The translations under genes and the position numbers were made by a program. A DNA stretch of 64,000 nucleotides from positions 62,001-126,000 of the forward strand of contig NZ_JABBGI010000006.1 of the NCBI RefSeq assembly GCF_012927325.1. Reading direction: 5' to 3'. This DNA comes from Chryseobacterium antibioticum. GTDB lineage: Bacteria > Bacteroidota > Bacteroidia > Flavobacteriales > Weeksellaceae. A model generated the notes under the pieces. That model had not been told where the DNA came from. It saw only the letters and a list, made by a program, of their open reading frames with translations, and searched no databases. Below are positions 62,848 to 64,000 of the stretch, piece after piece (the stretch's first letter is position 1; every line of letters starts with the position of its first letter).

Positions 62848-64000
62848 ATGAAAAAATTAAAATATATATCTTTTGCTCTGGTTGCTCTCTGGTCGCTAAC
62901 AAGTTGTGAAAATGAGCTGGAAACGGCTCCTACAGATCAGGCTAATGGCGAAGAGGTTTTTAAAACAGCAGAAAGTGCAGAAACGGTAATCAATGGCGCA
63001 TGGGCAAAATTTAATGATGATGGACCCACCTATGCAAATATCGGGTACTCAACAGTTTTGAGAACGAGTGATGCGATGGGAAGTGATGCTGCTATTCTTA
63101 CTAATAAATATGGATTCCCATCTGCCTACGCTTTTACGGAAATGATTAACAATACGCTTTCGCGTCCACAGTTTATATGGTCTACATTATATTCCACCAT
63201 TAATAACATGAATAATGTGATTGCCCGTATTGACCAGACAGAAGGAAGCCATGCAAAAAAAGATCAGGTAAAAGGACAGGCTAAAGCATTGCGTGCTTTC
63301 TGTTATCTGAACCTGGCCAGCTTTTACCAGTTCAGTTATCTGAAAGACAAAACGGCACTTACAGCTCCGATTTATACGGAACCTTCAACGATAAGTTCTG
63401 TTCCAAAGAAAAAAGCAAGTCTTGAAGAAATTTATACACTGATTAAAAGTGATTTGACGGAAGCGGATAACCTTTTGACTAATTATACAAGAAATAATAA
63501 GGACAAGATCAACAAAGCGGTAGTCAACGGACTTTTAGCAAGAACTTACCTGAATACCGGAGAATGGAGCAAAGCTTCAGCGGCGGCAAAGCTAGCCAGA
63601 GCAGGCTATCCGCTGATGACTCCTGAAAAATATAAAGAAGGATTCAATGACATCAGCAATGGAGAATGGATCTGGGGACATGGGCAGACTCAAGAACAGT
63701 CTGGAGCGAGCTATGCCTTCCATTATCTTGATGTATCTTCTTCAGGAAGTTATTATTACAGTTTTATGGCAGATCCGTTTTTCAAAGATCTGTTTGACAC
63801 GAATGATATCAGATATCAGCTGTTTCAATGGGATGGTCTGCCGGGTAGGGAAGGTCTGTTAAGGTATTCCAAGTTTAAATTTAAAACTGGTCTTATCGCA
63901 GATATTGTATTGATGAGGGCCGCAGAAATGTACCTGATCGAAGCGGAGGCAGAAGCCAGAATTGGAAATATTACAAACGCAGTGACAGTTTTAAACCAAT
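62848..64000 (+). CDS. SusD/RagB-type outer membrane lipoprotein (locus 3), runs off the right edge
   Basis: The frame is open from the ATG at 62848 to the window end (about 384 codons). Lipoprotein signal ends LTSCENELET. The SusD helix is KALRAFCYLNLASFYQFSYL, and a C-terminal RagB-like MRAAEMYLIEAEAEARIGN is the last part seen. It is the surface lid of the SusC upstream, co-transcribed under the same SAM riboswitch. The C-terminus lies outside the window. Confidence 0.93.
   Translation, partial: MKKLKYISFALVALWSLTSCENELETAPTDQANGEEVFKTAESAETVINGAWAKFNDDGPTYANIGYSTVLRTSDAMGSDAAILTNKYGFPSAYAFTEMINNTLSRPQFIWSTLYSTINNMNNVIARIDQTEGSHAKKDQVKGQAKALRAFCYLNLASFYQFSYLKDKTALTAPIYTEPSTISSVPKKKASLEEIYTLIKSDLTEADNLLTNYTRNNKDKINKAVVNGLLARTYLNTGEWSKASAAAKLARAGYPLMTPEKYKEGFNDISNGEWIWGHGQTQEQSGASYAFHYLDVSSSGSYYYSFMADPFFKDLFDTNDIRYQLFQWDGLPGREGLLRYSKFKFKTGLIADIVLMRAAEMYLIEAEAEARIGNITNAVTVLNQ

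Overview
The window reads as chromosome of a Bacteroidota member of the Flavobacteriia, most like Chryseobacterium or a close Weeksellaceae relative. Evidence: low GC, promoters with the Bacteroidota -7 element TAnnTTTG, three SusC/SusD outer-membrane pairs, a BshC bacillithiol enzyme, a GYDIA-type GHMP kinase, a LysM plus PBP1 fusion protein, and a secreted VGINT-type protein of the kind common in Chryseobacterium. No rRNA, tRNA, CRISPR array, insertion sequence or phage gene was seen.

Region 1 (1-29.3 kb), almost all on the minus strand, is a surface polysaccharide (O-antigen or capsule-like) locus. Read in transcription order from 29.3 kb down: ugd, rmlB, a small secreted protein, rmlA, terminator; then a 3-amino-sugar cassette (FdtA/QdtA-like isomerase, GNAT, two acyl carrier proteins, a KAS III synthase, FdtB/QdtB-like transaminase); then a scar that looks like a second rmlA 3' end with its terminator; then Wzm/Wzt ABC export, an acyltransferase, several GT2 glycosyltransferases, a small SDR, a polyprenyl-phosphate GT, the WecD/WecE pair for dTDP-Fuc4NAc, a methyltransferase, GT-C-like membrane proteins, an asparagine-synthase-like amidotransferase and three paralogous GT2 genes with an acyltransferase between them. 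Thus RmlA/RmlB feed two amino-sugar branches (3-amino and 4-amino), and Ugd supplies UDP-glucuronate, possibly amidated by the AsnB-like enzyme. A partial acyltransferase on the plus strand sits at the left edge.

Region 2 (29.3-34.3 kb), divergent and on the plus strand, is the housekeeping rimP-nusA-infB operon. It has a near-perfect promoter and a leader holding a possible 16-residue basic peptide that overlaps a terminator-like hairpin.

Region 3 (34.3-46.3 kb) holds two SusC/SusD nutrient uptake loci with duplicated promoter and 5' ends. Each is followed by a secreted protein from the same unrecognised paralogous family.

Region 4 (46.3-56.1 kb) holds core genes: a putative porin, bshC, the LysM-PBP1 protein, fabD, a GHMP kinase, pckA and, on the minus strand, aroQ.

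Region 5 (56.1-59.5 kb) is accessory: a small membrane or secreted protein, a secreted VGINT-type protein, and a three-gene overlapping cassette of small HTH-type proteins whose first gene is interrupted by an in-frame TGA.

Region 6 (59.6-64 kb) is a third SusC/SusD pair whose leader contains a SAM-I (S-box) riboswitch followed by an intrinsic terminator, placing this outer-membrane importer under S-adenosylmethionine control. The SusD gene runs off the right edge.
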